A stretch of DNA of 64,000 nt from Winogradskyella marincola (GTDB lineage Bacteria; Bacteroidota; Bacteroidia; Flavobacteriales; Flavobacteriaceae): positions 434,001 through 498,000 of the forward strand of contig NZ_JARSBN010000002.1 of assembly GCF_029624125.1 (NCBI RefSeq), written 5' to 3'. The position numbers and the translations under genes were made by a program. Positions 1-9,500 of this stretch are shown here, in pieces (positions within the stretch are counted from its first letter, which is position 1; every line of letters begins with the position of its first letter). The notes under the pieces are model-generated. The model was given only the letters and a program-made list of their open reading frames with translations, was not told the origin of the DNA and did not search any database.

Positions 1-1109
1 GGATTAGTATTCTTTTTTAAATCATCTAACATTTTATGACCATGATCGGGTCTAAACGGCATTCTAATATCCTTACGACCTGCTTCTATACGTTTTTGCT
101 GTTCTTTAATTAAAGCTTTCATTACGGCATACATATCAACATCACCATTTAAGTGATCCGCTTCGTGAAAATTACCTTCGTTATCACGCTTGGTCGCTCG
201 CAAATGAATAAAATGAATACGTTCTCCAAGGCGTTCTATCATTCCCGTTAAATCATTATCTACTCTAACTCCAAAAGAACCCGTACAGAAGGTTAATCCG
301 TTGTTATGTGATGGAACTGCCTCATAGATATCAATAATATCTTGCTCTGTTGAAACCACTCTTGGTAAACCTAAAATTGGGAAAGGAGGATCGTCTGGAT
401 GAATACACATTAAAATACCAGCTTGTTCTGCAGTAGGTATAATTGCCGATAAAAATGAAAATAGATTCGTTTTTAATTCTTTTGTACCAATGGTGTTATA
501 GGTTGCTAATATGGCGTTAAATTCTTCTAAGGTGTAGCCTTCTTCGGCACCAGGCAAGCCTGCAATAATATTTCTAATTAAGGTTTTTTGTTCGTCTTCA
601 GAGGTGTTTTTTAAAAACGAAGCAGCTTGTTCTTTTTGGGTATTAGAATAGTGCTGTTCAGCACCAGGTCTTTTTAATAAATACAATTCAAAAGCAGCAA
701 AAGAAGCGGCTTCAAACCGTAGAGCAGTAGATCCATCCGAAACTTCGTAATCTAAATTGGTACGCGTCCAATCTAAAACAGGCATAAAATTGTAGCAAAC
801 GATATCTATACCACAAGACCCTAAATTTAATAAGGTTTGTTTGTAGTTGTCAATATACAATTGGTAATCTCCAGTCTTGGTTTTGATGTTTTCATGAATA
901 GGTACCGACTCTACAACAGACCACGTGAGCCCATGGTTCTCTATACTTGTTTTTCTTTTATTGATTTCTTCGACTGTCCACACCTCTCCATTTGGAATAT
1001 GGTGCAATGCAGAAACGATTCCTGTAGCTCCTGCTTGTTTTATATCTGATAAAGAAACAGGATCATTTGGTCCGTACCAACGCCATGTTTGTTCTAAATT
1101 TTGTCTCAT
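1..1109 (-). CDS. uxuA: Mannonate dehydratase, 3' end outside window
   Basis: Dehydrates D-mannonate to 2-keto-3-deoxygluconate, the last specific step of glucuronate breakdown, in the cytoplasm. I translated the reverse strand from the ATG at 1107-1109. The protein opens [19 protein letters not shown], the family N-terminus, and continues with [15 protein letters not shown]. Later motifs with the expected metal and substrate residues are [25 protein letters not shown] and RPDHGHK. About 369 codons lie in the window. Bacterial UxuA is usually near 390 residues, so only a short C-terminal piece is missing. It sits 10 bp downstream of the remnant of a short-chain dehydrogenase, the usual partner for the fructuronate-mannonate step. 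Its place at the end of a polysaccharide locus suggests that uronic acids are released there. Confidence 0.93.
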   Translation of the reverse strand, partial: MRQNLEQTWRWYGPNDPVSLSDIKQAGATGIVSALHHIPNGEVWTVEEINKRKTSIENHGLTWSVVESVPIHENIKTKTGDYQLYIDNYKQTLLNLGSCGIDIVCYNFMPVLDWTRTNLDYEVSDGSTALRFEAASFAAFELYLLKRPGAEQHYSNTQKEQAASFLKNTSEDEQKTLIRNIIAGLPGAEEGYTLEEFNAILATYNTIGTKELKTNLFSFLSAIIPTAEQAGILMCIHPDDPPFPILGLPRVVSTEQDIIDIYEAVPSHNNGLTFCTGSFGVRVDNDLTGMIERLGERIHFIHLRATKRDNEGNFHEADHLNGDVDMYAVMKALIKEQQKRIEAGRKDIRMPFRPDHGHKMLDDLKKNTN

Positions 1110-1119
1110 TTTTTTATTT

Positions 1120-1207
1120 TTAAACACCACTATAGGCAGAAAATCCGCCATCAATTGGTACTACATAAAACTCCACCTGCTCCTGTTAGAACAATTGTTT
1201 TATTCAT
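1120..1207 (-). pseudogene. Remnant of SDR (mannonate oxidoreductase-like) gene, core deleted
   Basis: On the minus strand the ATG at 1205-1207 opens MNKTIVLTGAGGVLC, the start of a short-chain dehydrogenase with its TGxxGxxG nucleotide-binding motif. About 45 bases later a different frame reads [14 protein letters not shown] and stops at 1120-1122, which looks like the C-terminus of the same kind of enzyme (V-P-x-D-G-G-F). The 88-bp distance is not a multiple of three, so the two ends are out of frame. The simplest reading is deletion of roughly 240 codons, possibly at a short TGTAG repeat. The remnant ends 10 bp before uxuA, where a fructuronate/mannonate oxidoreductase gene would be expected. 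An assembly error could give the same picture. Confidence 0.75.
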
Positions 1208-1253
1208 TTTTAAACGATATCGGTTAATGTTATTTGTGTATTTCTTCTTTTAC

Positions 1254-1298
1254 AAAAAAAAGAGATTACCTAAAAAGTAATCTTTAAATAATCTCTTT
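1254..1298 (-). terminator. Rho-independent terminator of the 1313-2137 gene
   Basis: On the minus strand AAAGAGATTA pairs with TAATCTCTTT around a loop of about 20 nt and is followed by a run of T. It lies 15 bp past the stop of the T9SS gene and before the SDR remnant, so uxuA should have its own promoter. Confidence 0.75.
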
Positions 1299-1312
1299 AT
1301 GATAATTAAGTT

Positions 1313-2137
1313 CTATTCCTTTATAAATTTTGTACTAATTGTATTACTGCCTACTGTAAGCTTAATAAGGTATAACCCACTTTTTAAGTTTGAAATATTA
1401 ATGGTTGAACTATTCTCTGTAGGTCTAACAACTAGCACTTCTTGCCCTAAAACACTGTAAAATTGTATTATATCTAAAGCGCTATTAGTACTAATATTTA
1501 ATTCTGATTTTGCAGGATTTGGATATAAATTAAATTTAGTTATCTCAAAATTTTCAGTTGATAAAACATCACTACTAGTAGAAAAATAGACATGATCTAT
1601 GTAAAAAATATAAGTTTCAGGTACAACAGAACCAGCATCGCCTGGTGTGCTTTTGACAAAGAATATATTATTAACATCTGTAAAATCAAAGCTTGAATTT
1701 TGAGATGAAATATCTGTAAATGGAATTACCATCGTATGCCAGTTACCATCATAAGAAAAACCATAAGTTGTTGGATCAAAATTAGCTTGTTGCCCAGTGG
1801 CATCTTCAAATCTTATGATTGTGGGTTGTGGACTAGATGATTTCATAGAGAAATGATAGTAACTGTAACTACTTAAATCTTGATTAGGACTCCCAGGATA
1901 GTTAAAATAACCTTGGTAGTTACTGACACCTCCAGTATTACCGACAACCTCAATAACTTGGTTGCCTCCGTCGGTTCCTGAATCTGCAAATGTAGAGTTG
2001 ATGGTAACACCATCTCCATTAAGGTTTTGTGTAGCAACTGTTTCTGTAACTGTAGCTTCTGTATAATACCCTAGCGTCGATTGAGAATATCCTAATGATA
2101 CTAGGACAAGAGAAAGCATAAATGTAATTTTTTTCAT
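1313..2137 (-). CDS. Secreted T9SS protein with carbohydrate-binding-like domain
   Basis: A 274-residue exported protein. It has a signal peptide (MKKITFMLSLVLVSLGYSQ) and a beta-rich region over about residues 20-190 (SYSYYHFSMKSSS, TIIRFEDATGQ, NWHTMVIPFTDI, YIFYIDHVYF) that resembles jelly-roll carbohydrate-binding modules. It ends with a type A T9SS sorting tail over about 200-274 (FNLYPNPAKSELNIS to SGLYLIKLTVG). I recognise no catalytic residues. It lies in the polysaccharide locus and shares the promoter motif of the susC and regulator genes (2208-2232), so a surface glycan-binding role is likely. The ligand is unknown. The binding-module assignment rests on overall pattern only and is less certain than the secretion tail. 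Confidence 0.75.
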   Translation of the reverse strand: MKKITFMLSLVLVSLGYSQSTLGYYTEATVTETVATQNLNGDGVTINSTFADSGTDGGNQVIEVVGNTGGVSNYQGYFNYPGSPNQDLSSYSYYHFSMKSSSPQPTIIRFEDATGQQANFDPTTYGFSYDGNWHTMVIPFTDISSQNSSFDFTDVNNIFFVKSTPGDAGSVVPETYIFYIDHVYFSTSSDVLSTENFEITKFNLYPNPAKSELNISTNSALDIIQFYSVLGQEVLVVRPTENSSTINISNLKSGLYLIKLTVGSNTISTKFIKE

Positions 2138-2165
2138 AATAAATTGTTTAATTAATTATTTGTTA

Positions 2166-2232
2166 TAAAATTATTACTAAAAGCATGTAAGCAGGTGTGT
2201 TATTCATACTTTAAAGGGAGGTGTAATGTGTT
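2166..2232 (-). promoter_or_regulatory. PUL operator and -7-like octamer upstream of the T9SS gene
   Basis: Read on the minus strand, 2232-2208 is AACACATTACACCTCCCT followed by TTAAAGT. It closely resembles the site upstream of susC (AACACATTAGCACCCCTTG). A TAATTTTA octamer, one base from TAnnTTTG, follows at 2173-2166 after 41 bp. The same arrangement occurs at three other promoters of the locus. Regulator binding is inferred. Confidence 0.5.
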
Positions 2233-2250
2233 ATATTACATTTTGATTTA

Positions 2251-4452
2251 TTAGTCAACAAGTTTAAAATGAACCTTTTGATCGTTTACAATGACATAGA
2301 AATCTCCATTTTCGAGATGTCTGTTACCTTCACTATCTACAAAGCTTAAGTCATGTTCAGGGTTAATTTCAAATCGATATACTACTTTGTCACCAGCTTT
2401 TATAGTTTGCTTTTCAAAATGTTTTAACTCTTTTATAGGTCGAGATATCGATGCAAAAGGATCTTTTATAAACCATAAAACGGTTTCTTTTCCATCATGA
2501 TTGCCAGTGTTTGAAACTGTGACCTCAGCAATAAGTGTGTCTTTTTTTGTGATGGTTTTAGACGATAATTTTACTTCACTATACTCATAGGTGGTGTAGC
2601 TTAACCCATGGCCAAACCAATACAATGGATCTCGAGGAATATCTTGGTAGTGTCCTAAGGTTGGTCTGGCAGCTTGTCTCATATTATAATAAATAGGAAT
2701 TTGACCAGTGGTTTGTGGAAATGTCATTGCTAATTTTCCAGAAGGATTATGTCTCCCAGAAAGTAGGCCAGCAACCGCAGGTCCTGCCATTGTTCCAGGT
2801 TGCCATATTTGCACAATAGCATCTGCCATTTTTTCTAATTTCATTAATTCTAATGGTCGTCCACTAGAAAGCATTAGAATGATAGGTTTATTGGTTTTTT
2901 TAAGTTCTTCTACTAAATCTTCTTGAATTTTAGGTAGGGCAATAGTTGAACGGGATCCGTTTTCTCCACTCCAATGTCTTTTTTCGCCTAAAAATATGAT
3001 CACAGCATCCGATTTGTTTGCGGCTTGTATGGCAGCGTTAAAACCGCTTTTATCCTCTCCATCATAATCGCAACCAAGAGCATAATTTAAGGTTGCTTTA
3101 TTTTTAAATTCTTTTTCTAAGCCCTCATAGATGGTTTTAACATCCTGTGGTCGTCCCATACCTTCCCAAAAACCCATAATGTGTACCGAGTCTTTAACCA
3201 TAGGACCTATTATGGCTAAGTTTTTATACTTACTGGTTATAGGAAGTGTTTCATTTTCATTTTTAAGAAGTACAAAAGATTCAGCAGATAATTGTTCAGC
3301 TATTTCTAAATATTCAGGGAGAAGGTAACGCTCTTTTTCGGAAACTACATCTACATAAGGATTTTCAAATAGTCCGAGTTTCATTTTTACTCTTAAAATA
3401 CGTCTAACCGCTTCATCAATTGATGTCATTGGCACTTTTCCTTCTTCAACAAGCTCTGGCAAATAGTCAATATAGGCGTTATCTACCATATCCATTTCAA
3501 TTCCTGCCATAAATGATTTTTGGGCAGCTTCTTTTAAATCTTCAGCAACACTTTGTTCTACAAGATTACGAACAGAGCCCCAATCCGATACCACAAACCC
3601 ATCGTGTTTCCATTTGTTTTTTAGCACTTCTGTAAGTGTATAGTGATTAGCTGAAGCAGGTATGCCAGAAATATCATTAAAACTACTCATTAAAGTGGCT
3701 GCACCAGCATTTACACCAGCTTCAAAAGGAGGCATAAAAGTTTCCCATAGCGTTTGGTTTGAAATATCACTATAATGGTAATCTCGTCCACCTTCAGATA
3801 AACTATAGCCTATAAAATGCTTTAAGCAAGCTGCTATAGTGTATTTATCATTTAAATTAGAACCTTGGTAGCCTTGCACAGCTGCTACTGCAAATGCAGA
3901 ATTGGCGTAAGGGTCTTCTCCATAACCTTCAGACACACGTCCCCAACGTGCATCGCGAGCCACATCTACCATGGGAGAGAAGGTCCAGTCTAACCCTGAT
4001 AACCAACTTTCTTTAGCTGTTATAGCACTCGATGTTTTTACCAACTCTGTATTCCATGAAGAGGCTTGTGCTAACGGAATAGGGAAAATTGTGCGGTAAC
4101 CATGAATTGCATCAAAACCAAAGATGATTGGAATGCCAAGTCGAGATTCTGTTATGGCCTTTTTCTGGATTTGGTTACGGTATTCTGGATTGGTGCTTCT
4201 ATATAATAATGAACCAATTTCTGGACTCACCTCACGCATTTTTTCACCAATATTATTAGGATTAGCATTTTTACCATATGTCCATTGGTTCATTTGCATA
4301 ATTTTTTCATCCAAAGTCATTAGACTTATTAGATGTTCTATACGTTCTTCAATAGGTGCATTAGGATCTTTGTAATTGGCCGTTTTATTTTCAGTTTTAT
4401 GAGAGCAAGCAACCATAACAAATATGGCTAAGGCGAAACATAGTTTTTTCAT
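2251..4452 (-). CDS. Glycoside hydrolase family 3 lipoprotein (BglX-like)
   Basis: A 733-residue GH3 enzyme, probably a beta-glucosidase or related exo-hydrolase releasing terminal sugars from oligosaccharides. MKKLCFALAIFVMVAC is a lipoprotein signal with the lipid-bearing cysteine at residue 16, placing it in the periplasm or outer membrane. Family motifs are GFDAIHGYRT, FSPMVDVARDARWGR, CLKHFIGY and the nucleophile region VVSDWGS with Asp290. A GH3 C-terminal domain (GEKRHWSGENGSR, a candidate acid/base region) and an FnIII-like end follow. Its length matches BglX. It lies downstream of the duplicated-domain lipoprotein, separated by a terminator, and its own promoter lacks the CACCCCT motif. 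A second GH3 (18697) is encoded on the opposite strand. Exact sugar specificity cannot be read from the sequence. Confidence 0.9.
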   Translation of the reverse strand: MKKLCFALAIFVMVACSHKTENKTANYKDPNAPIEERIEHLISLMTLDEKIMQMNQWTYGKNANPNNIGEKMREVSPEIGSLLYRSTNPEYRNQIQKKAITESRLGIPIIFGFDAIHGYRTIFPIPLAQASSWNTELVKTSSAITAKESWLSGLDWTFSPMVDVARDARWGRVSEGYGEDPYANSAFAVAAVQGYQGSNLNDKYTIAACLKHFIGYSLSEGGRDYHYSDISNQTLWETFMPPFEAGVNAGAATLMSSFNDISGIPASANHYTLTEVLKNKWKHDGFVVSDWGSVRNLVEQSVAEDLKEAAQKSFMAGIEMDMVDNAYIDYLPELVEEGKVPMTSIDEAVRRILRVKMKLGLFENPYVDVVSEKERYLLPEYLEIAEQLSAESFVLLKNENETLPITSKYKNLAIIGPMVKDSVHIMGFWEGMGRPQDVKTIYEGLEKEFKNKATLNYALGCDYDGEDKSGFNAAIQAANKSDAVIIFLGEKRHWSGENGSRSTIALPKIQEDLVEELKKTNKPIILMLSSGRPLELMKLEKMADAIVQIWQPGTMAGPAVAGLLSGRHNPSGKLAMTFPQTTGQIPIYYNMRQAARPTLGHYQDIPRDPLYWFGHGLSYTTYEYSEVKLSSKTITKKDTLIAEVTVSNTGNHDGKETVLWFIKDPFASISRPIKELKHFEKQTIKAGDKVVYRFEINPEHDLSFVDSEGNRHLENGDFYVIVNDQKVHFKLVD

Positions 4453-4505
4453 TGAAGTTGATTTTTTAATTTAGAGGGAACTTTAGAGGTATAAAAACGA
4501 TATAT

Positions 4506-4541
4506 AAAAACCTATGACGTATTGCATTCATAGGTTTTTTA
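4506..4541 (-). terminator. Terminator after the duplicated-domain lipoprotein gene
   Basis: AAAAACCTATGA pairs with TCATAGGTTTTT around a short loop. On the minus strand the stem ends in a T run. It lies 24 bp past the stop at 4565. Confidence 0.75.
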
Positions 4542-4564
4542 TATACTATTTTAAAATTTAGTTA

Positions 4565-6265
4565 TTAATTACCAGCACCTAGATATTCTACGGCATTAAT
4601 AAAAATGGTATTTCCTATTTCGTTTAGTCTATAACCTGTTGGTGAAGACATAAACATTCGTTTTCCTGAAGCAGGAACCGCTCCAGGATAAGCTTCGGTA
4701 TTTGCTTCCCATTCTACAATAGCAACTTTGGTACCATCAGAAGCTATAAGGGTACCACTACCTACATCAGAGACTAACACGGTATGGAATCCATCAGCAA
4801 AAAGAATAGCTCCTGTATTTCCATCTGTTAATTCAACATCTGTAAAGATAGGGTGCTCAGGTAGGTTAGCATCTAAACTATTTCCAGTGCCTTCATCAAT
4901 ATCTGTACTGTTAAAAAGTTGTAGTCTAGAACTTCTTGCTGCGTAAGCATTCATATTAAGTACTGGTGTAGATACTGACGCCCAAACATCTACTAGTGCA
5001 CTATTGTCGCCACCAATGTTAACACTATTGGTGTTTCGAGAAATAATTACTACATCAAAATTGTTTAATTGATTTGCACCTCCTGCATCAAGGTTGTTAA
5101 ACTGACCATTTATGGCTTGCACAGTATGTCCAGCCTCTTCTAATATGGTAATAAAACCTTGATCATCTGCAACACTATCAGTTACAAGTACTACATCAAA
5201 AGGTCCACCTGTATTGCAAGGTTCTGGGATAGCTCCAGCAACAAGATATTGTACAGCATTCAATAAGATGGCATCACCGACTTCATTTAACATATAGCCA
5301 GATGTAGAAGACATAAACATTCTTTTTCCAGCAGCAGGTATTGCACCATCATAAAATTCAACATTAGCATCCCATTCTACGATTGCTACTTTGGAATCAT
5401 CTGAGGCGATTAATGTACCGTTACCAACATCTGAAACGATAACGGTTTGTAATCCTGAACCTGTAAGAATGGCGCCTGTATTATTATCCGTTAAGGTGAT
5501 TCCGCTAAAAACAGGATGGTCTGGTAGGTTTGCATCTAAGCTATTTCCACCACCTTCGTCTACTTCAGTACTATTAAAGAGTTGAAGTCTAGAGCTTCTG
5601 GCAGTATAAGGATTCATATTTAAAACAGGAGTTTCAACCGTTGCCCAAATTGATGCTAAAGCACTATTTTCTCCTCCAATTTGAACACTATTAGTGTTTC
5701 TTGAAATGATAACAAGATCAAAGTTATTTAATTGATTAGCACCTGTAGAATTTAAATTGTTGTATTGGCCTTCTAAGGCTTGTACTGTATGACCAGCACC
5801 TTCAAGTAAGTTAATAAAACCTTGGTCTGCACCTACGTTATCGGTTACCAATACGATGTCAAAGTTTCCGTATTCGCCACAGGGTACATCTACAGGACCA
5901 GCATCTGGATCTTCTTCTACAAATATTGAAAAGGTAAAGGTTTCTGTTGTATTATCTACGTATTTAACAAGTAATTGTGCTTCAAACGTACCTGAAGAAT
6001 TGTACGTTACTTCAACATTTGGATTAATCGATGTTGCTGGTGTTCCGCCTTCAAAGGTCCAATCTGTAGTAATTGATTTTGTAGAGGAACTTGTAAAATT
6101 AATTGTTTCTCCAAACTCTAAATGAGTATTAGAAACATTAGCAATAGTTTCTCCATTATCGTACAAAGTGACTTCTCTTATATCATCTTCACAAGAAAAA
6201 TTAAGTATTGTGAGACATAAAATGAAATAAAATAGTTTGCAGAATTTTACTTTTTTAGGTGTCAT
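4565..6265 (-). CDS. Lipoprotein with PKD domain and two tandem copies of a ~211-residue domain
   Basis: A 566-residue surface or periplasmic lipoprotein whose signal ends LNFSC (Cys25). Residues about 45-118 form a PKD-like Ig domain (TTDWTFEGGTPATS). Residues about 135-345 and 356-566 are two closely similar copies of one domain. Each begins FD(I/V)VLVTD, contains GHTVQA and LNNFD(L/V)VIISRNTNSV, and ends GKRMFMSS followed by LNE(V/I)G. The alternation of hydrophobic strands resembles a glutamine-amidotransferase-like or ThuA-like alpha/beta fold, but I see no catalytic triad I can defend. Its promoter shares the locus motif with the adjacent divergent regulator gene, so it is probably induced with susCD. 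It may bind or process the target glycan at the cell surface. Function unknown. Confidence 0.8.
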   Translation of the reverse strand: MTPKKVKFCKLFYFILCLTILNFSCEDDIREVTLYDNGETIANVSNTHLEFGETINFTSSSTKSITTDWTFEGGTPATSINPNVEVTYNSSGTFEAQLLVKYVDNTTETFTFSIFVEEDPDAGPVDVPCGEYGNFDIVLVTDNVGADQGFINLLEGAGHTVQALEGQYNNLNSTGANQLNNFDLVIISRNTNSVQIGGENSALASIWATVETPVLNMNPYTARSSRLQLFNSTEVDEGGGNSLDANLPDHPVFSGITLTDNNTGAILTGSGLQTVIVSDVGNGTLIASDDSKVAIVEWDANVEFYDGAIPAAGKRMFMSSTSGYMLNEVGDAILLNAVQYLVAGAIPEPCNTGGPFDVVLVTDSVADDQGFITILEEAGHTVQAINGQFNNLDAGGANQLNNFDVVIISRNTNSVNIGGDNSALVDVWASVSTPVLNMNAYAARSSRLQLFNSTDIDEGTGNSLDANLPEHPIFTDVELTDGNTGAILFADGFHTVLVSDVGSGTLIASDGTKVAIVEWEANTEAYPGAVPASGKRMFMSSPTGYRLNEIGNTIFINAVEYLGAGN

Positions 6266-6289
6266 AGTAATTCAAAAATTATGGTAATG

Positions 6290-6355
6290 CAAAGTTTATA
6301 CTATAAAGGGAGATTATAGATTATAATTGTTTCTCTTTAGGGGTGCGAACGTACA
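6290..6355 (-). promoter_or_regulatory. PUL operator and -7-like octamer for the 4565-6265 gene
   Basis: Minus-strand reading of 6355-6339 is TGTACGTTCGCACCCCT. An AAACTTTG octamer (one mismatch to TAnnTTTG) lies at 6297-6290 after 41 bp, 24 bp before the start codon. It is a near-perfect inverted copy (16 of 17) of the site at 6464-6480. The 6266-6576 spacer holds nothing else that I recognise apart from these two promoters. Confidence 0.6.
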
Positions 6356-6463
6356 CTTGTACAGATAAGTTATAAGTTTTATTCAGAATTTAAGATTTGA
6401 TTTTTTTTAATAAATTAATAATCAGAATATTAGTGTTTTTTTAGGTGATTTTAAAATTGCAGA

Positions 6464-6528
6464 TGTACGTTCTCACCCCTAAAACGATATCTTTAAAGGT
6501 TCATATATGCTATTATAATTTTATTTTG
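6464..6528 (+). promoter_or_regulatory. PUL operator and -7-like octamer for the hybrid regulator
   Basis: TGTACGTTCTCACCCCT at 6464-6480 is followed after 40 bp by TTATTTTG (6521-6528, one mismatch to TAnnTTTG) and, 48 bp later, by the regulator's ATG. The site is oriented towards this gene and suggests autoregulation. Confidence 0.6.
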
Positions 6529-6576
6529 CTCTTACTTTCAATTGAGCTATTAAATCAGTAATTCAGTTTCAAAGTT

Positions 6577-9500
6577 ATGTGTAATTCAATTAAATATAAA
6601 ATAGGTTTTGTGCTGTTAATTTGTCTTCAATATTATTTGCAAGCACAAGTTACGCGATTGAATTTTGAGCAAATTAATTATGATGAGGATTTTTCTCCAA
6701 GCATGATTTCTAGTTTGGTTCAAACAAAAAAAGGTTTTATTTGGATTGGGACAGAGAATGGTTTGTTTCGGTATGATGGTTATAGTTTTGATAGGTATGT
6801 AAGAGATAAAAGAGAAGGGAGTTTAAGTAACAATCACGTTAATGTGGTTTTTGAAGACAATGAAGGAGATTTATGGATTGGCACTAACCATGGAGTAAAT
6901 AAATTTAATAAAGATTCTAATACGTTTAGTTTTATTGATATTTCGCTTACTAAAGGTGGTCGCAATTATATTAGTTCGTTTGTTGAGGATGGAAACAATA
7001 ACGTTTGGGTAGGGACATTTGGAGGCGTTAAAAAACTAAATAAGAAAGAAAACCTTTTAGAAAAGGTTTCTAATGATTCTAATTTTATTCTCAACAGATG
7101 TCGTGTGTTGTCATTGTTTTATGATAAAGATTATGGTATTTTATTGGGAACAGCACAAGGACTACAGGCTTTTAATCCCGAAACCAATTTGCTTAAAGAT
7201 TTACCTAATGCTTTTCAAAGCAACCCTGATTTTTTAAAAGCTAAAGTTTGGAAGATTGAAAAGGAATCAAACGGTGACTTGTGGTTTGGAACAGAGACTA
7301 AGGGTGTCTTTAAATATGATAAAGAAAATGATATTTTAGTACAATTTGCAAACAATTCTGAAGCTGATAATTCTATTTCTTCTAATTGGATAAATGATAT
7401 CATCACGGTAGACGAGCATACCATTTGGTTTGCTACCCAAAATGGCTTGGATGTATATGATAAAAAGACTAAAACTTTTACAAAATACAAGCATAATGCC
7501 TTAAATACGAGTAGCCTTACAGATAATAATTTACAGTGTTTTTTAAAAGATAGAGACGATTGTTTATGGATAGGCACAAGGTCTGGAGCGATAAATTTTT
7601 ATAATAAAGCCAATTCTAATTTTACAAATATTGGAGAGACGGTTTACCCAAATTTTGGACTAAACCACGCTATAGCAACAGCTATTATTGCAGAAGGCGA
7701 GAATGATTTATGGGTTGGCACATATGGAGGTGGACTTACACACCTCAATTTTAAAACAAATGTTTCTAGCCATTATAAGGTAAATGAAAAAGCAGAGCGT
7801 AAAACCAAAAATCTAATTACTGCTTTAGCTAGAATGAATGAAGACCATCTTATTTGCGGCACTTTCAATGGTTTATTTAATTTTGATAAAAACAGTAAAA
7901 CGTTTACCTCCATACCACTATCTTATGAAGATTCTAAAGCAAATGAGCGACCTATAACATCGCTAATTGTAGACAATGATATTATCTGGGTAGGTACTGA
8001 TGGTAATGGGCTTAAGAAGATATTACCAGATGGAACTATCGAAAATTATTTAGCAGATGCTTCGCCTGGTGGTTTGTCAGATAATTTTATTATAGATCTC
8101 GAAAACAGAAAAGAAGGTATCTGGATTTCTACACAAAACGGATTAAATTACTTTGATAAAGCACTTAGTAAGGTTACAAAAATTTATAAAACGACAACCC
8201 AACCTTCCATAGGAAACAATAGTTTAACTGCACTGTTTACAGACTCTAAAGGAAGGTTGTGGATTGGAGGCGATTATGACGGTCTTTTTTACTTTGACGA
8301 ATCTAAGGAGCGTTTTTTTGTATTAAATAAGGATAAAGGATTTACAAATGCTTCTATTCAAAGTATTGCAGAAGATGCAGAAGGGAATTTATGGGTGAGT
8401 TCAGAAGACTTTTTATTCAGAATAAAGCTTGATAGTTCTTCTAAAAAGTTTGATTTTAATACTGCCGAAATCAGTAAATTTTCTGGAAAAGATGGGGTTT
8501 CTGTAAAGCAATTTTCTCGTAATGCCAGTGTTTTGTTTAATGAAAAGCAGCTTGCCTTTGGTGCAGTAAAAGGAATCACCATTTTTGATCCTTCCCTTAT
8601 ATACAAAGCACCAAATGAAAATGAAATTGTATTAACAACATTAATAGTTAATAACGAAATTGTAGAATCTAGTAAAGACAATTCCATTCTTAAAAAGCCT
8701 ATTTCTGAAACTTCAAACATTACAATTAATTATGATCAAGGGTATATAGGTTTAGAATTTAGTAGTTTAAATTTTATAAACCCTAGAAAAAGTAAATATG
8801 CGTATAAATTAGATGATGATTTAAGAAAAGATAATTGGCATAATACTGGGACTCAAAATAGAATAAACCTCTCTAATTTAAATCCTGGAAACTATTTATT
8901 GTCTATAAAATCTACTATAGAAGACGGTAGTTGGAATCCTAATATAAAAACACTAGCAATTACAGTATTACCACCTTGGTGGAAGACTTGGTGGGCAAAC
9001 TTAGCATATTTGCTGTTGTTTATTCTAATAGTTTTAATCATCGTAAAGTTTATAAACAACAGGATGAAATTAAAACGAAAATTGTTTTTAGAAAATGTAG
9101 AGAGTGAGCGTAAACAAGAAATGTTGAACATGCAACTTAATTTCTTTACCAACATTTCTCATGAGATAAGAACACCATTAACTTTGATAAAAGGGCCTAT
9201 TGAAGAATTATTAGAAGACACAGACAATAACCCAAAATCAGAAAGTAAACTAAAAACTATAAAACAAAACTCTGATCGTTTATTAAAGCTAGTCAATGAA
9301 TTATTAGATTTTAGAAAAGCAGAAAAAGGGCACATGCGCATTTATTGCGAAGAACAAGATATTGTGGCCTTTTGTTTTGAAATATATGAGTCTTTTAAAG
9401 GTCTTGCAGCAAAGAAAAACATAGAGTATAATTTTGTTTTAAATTCTAACTCTATAAAAGTGTTTTTTGATAAAAATCAAATGGAGAAAGTGGTTTACAA

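Noticed and set aside
837-1227. Two overlapping plus-strand frames (837-1049, 925-1227)
   Set aside because: They are antisense to uxuA and the SDR remnant, have no recognisable features and unlikely composition.
4460-4500. CCTCTAAA repeats upstream of the 2251-4452 GH3 gene as an operator
   Set aside because: They are too close to the start codon for the spacing seen at the other four promoters, and the match is weak.
4565-6265. Repeated sequence that could be taken for a CRISPR or tandem repeat
   Set aside because: The repeat is a coding duplication with diverged bases and no spacer structure.
8358-9341. Minus-strand frames inside the hybrid regulator (for example 8358-8720, 8892-9155)
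   Set aside because: They lie wholly inside a well-supported gene, with no signals of their own.
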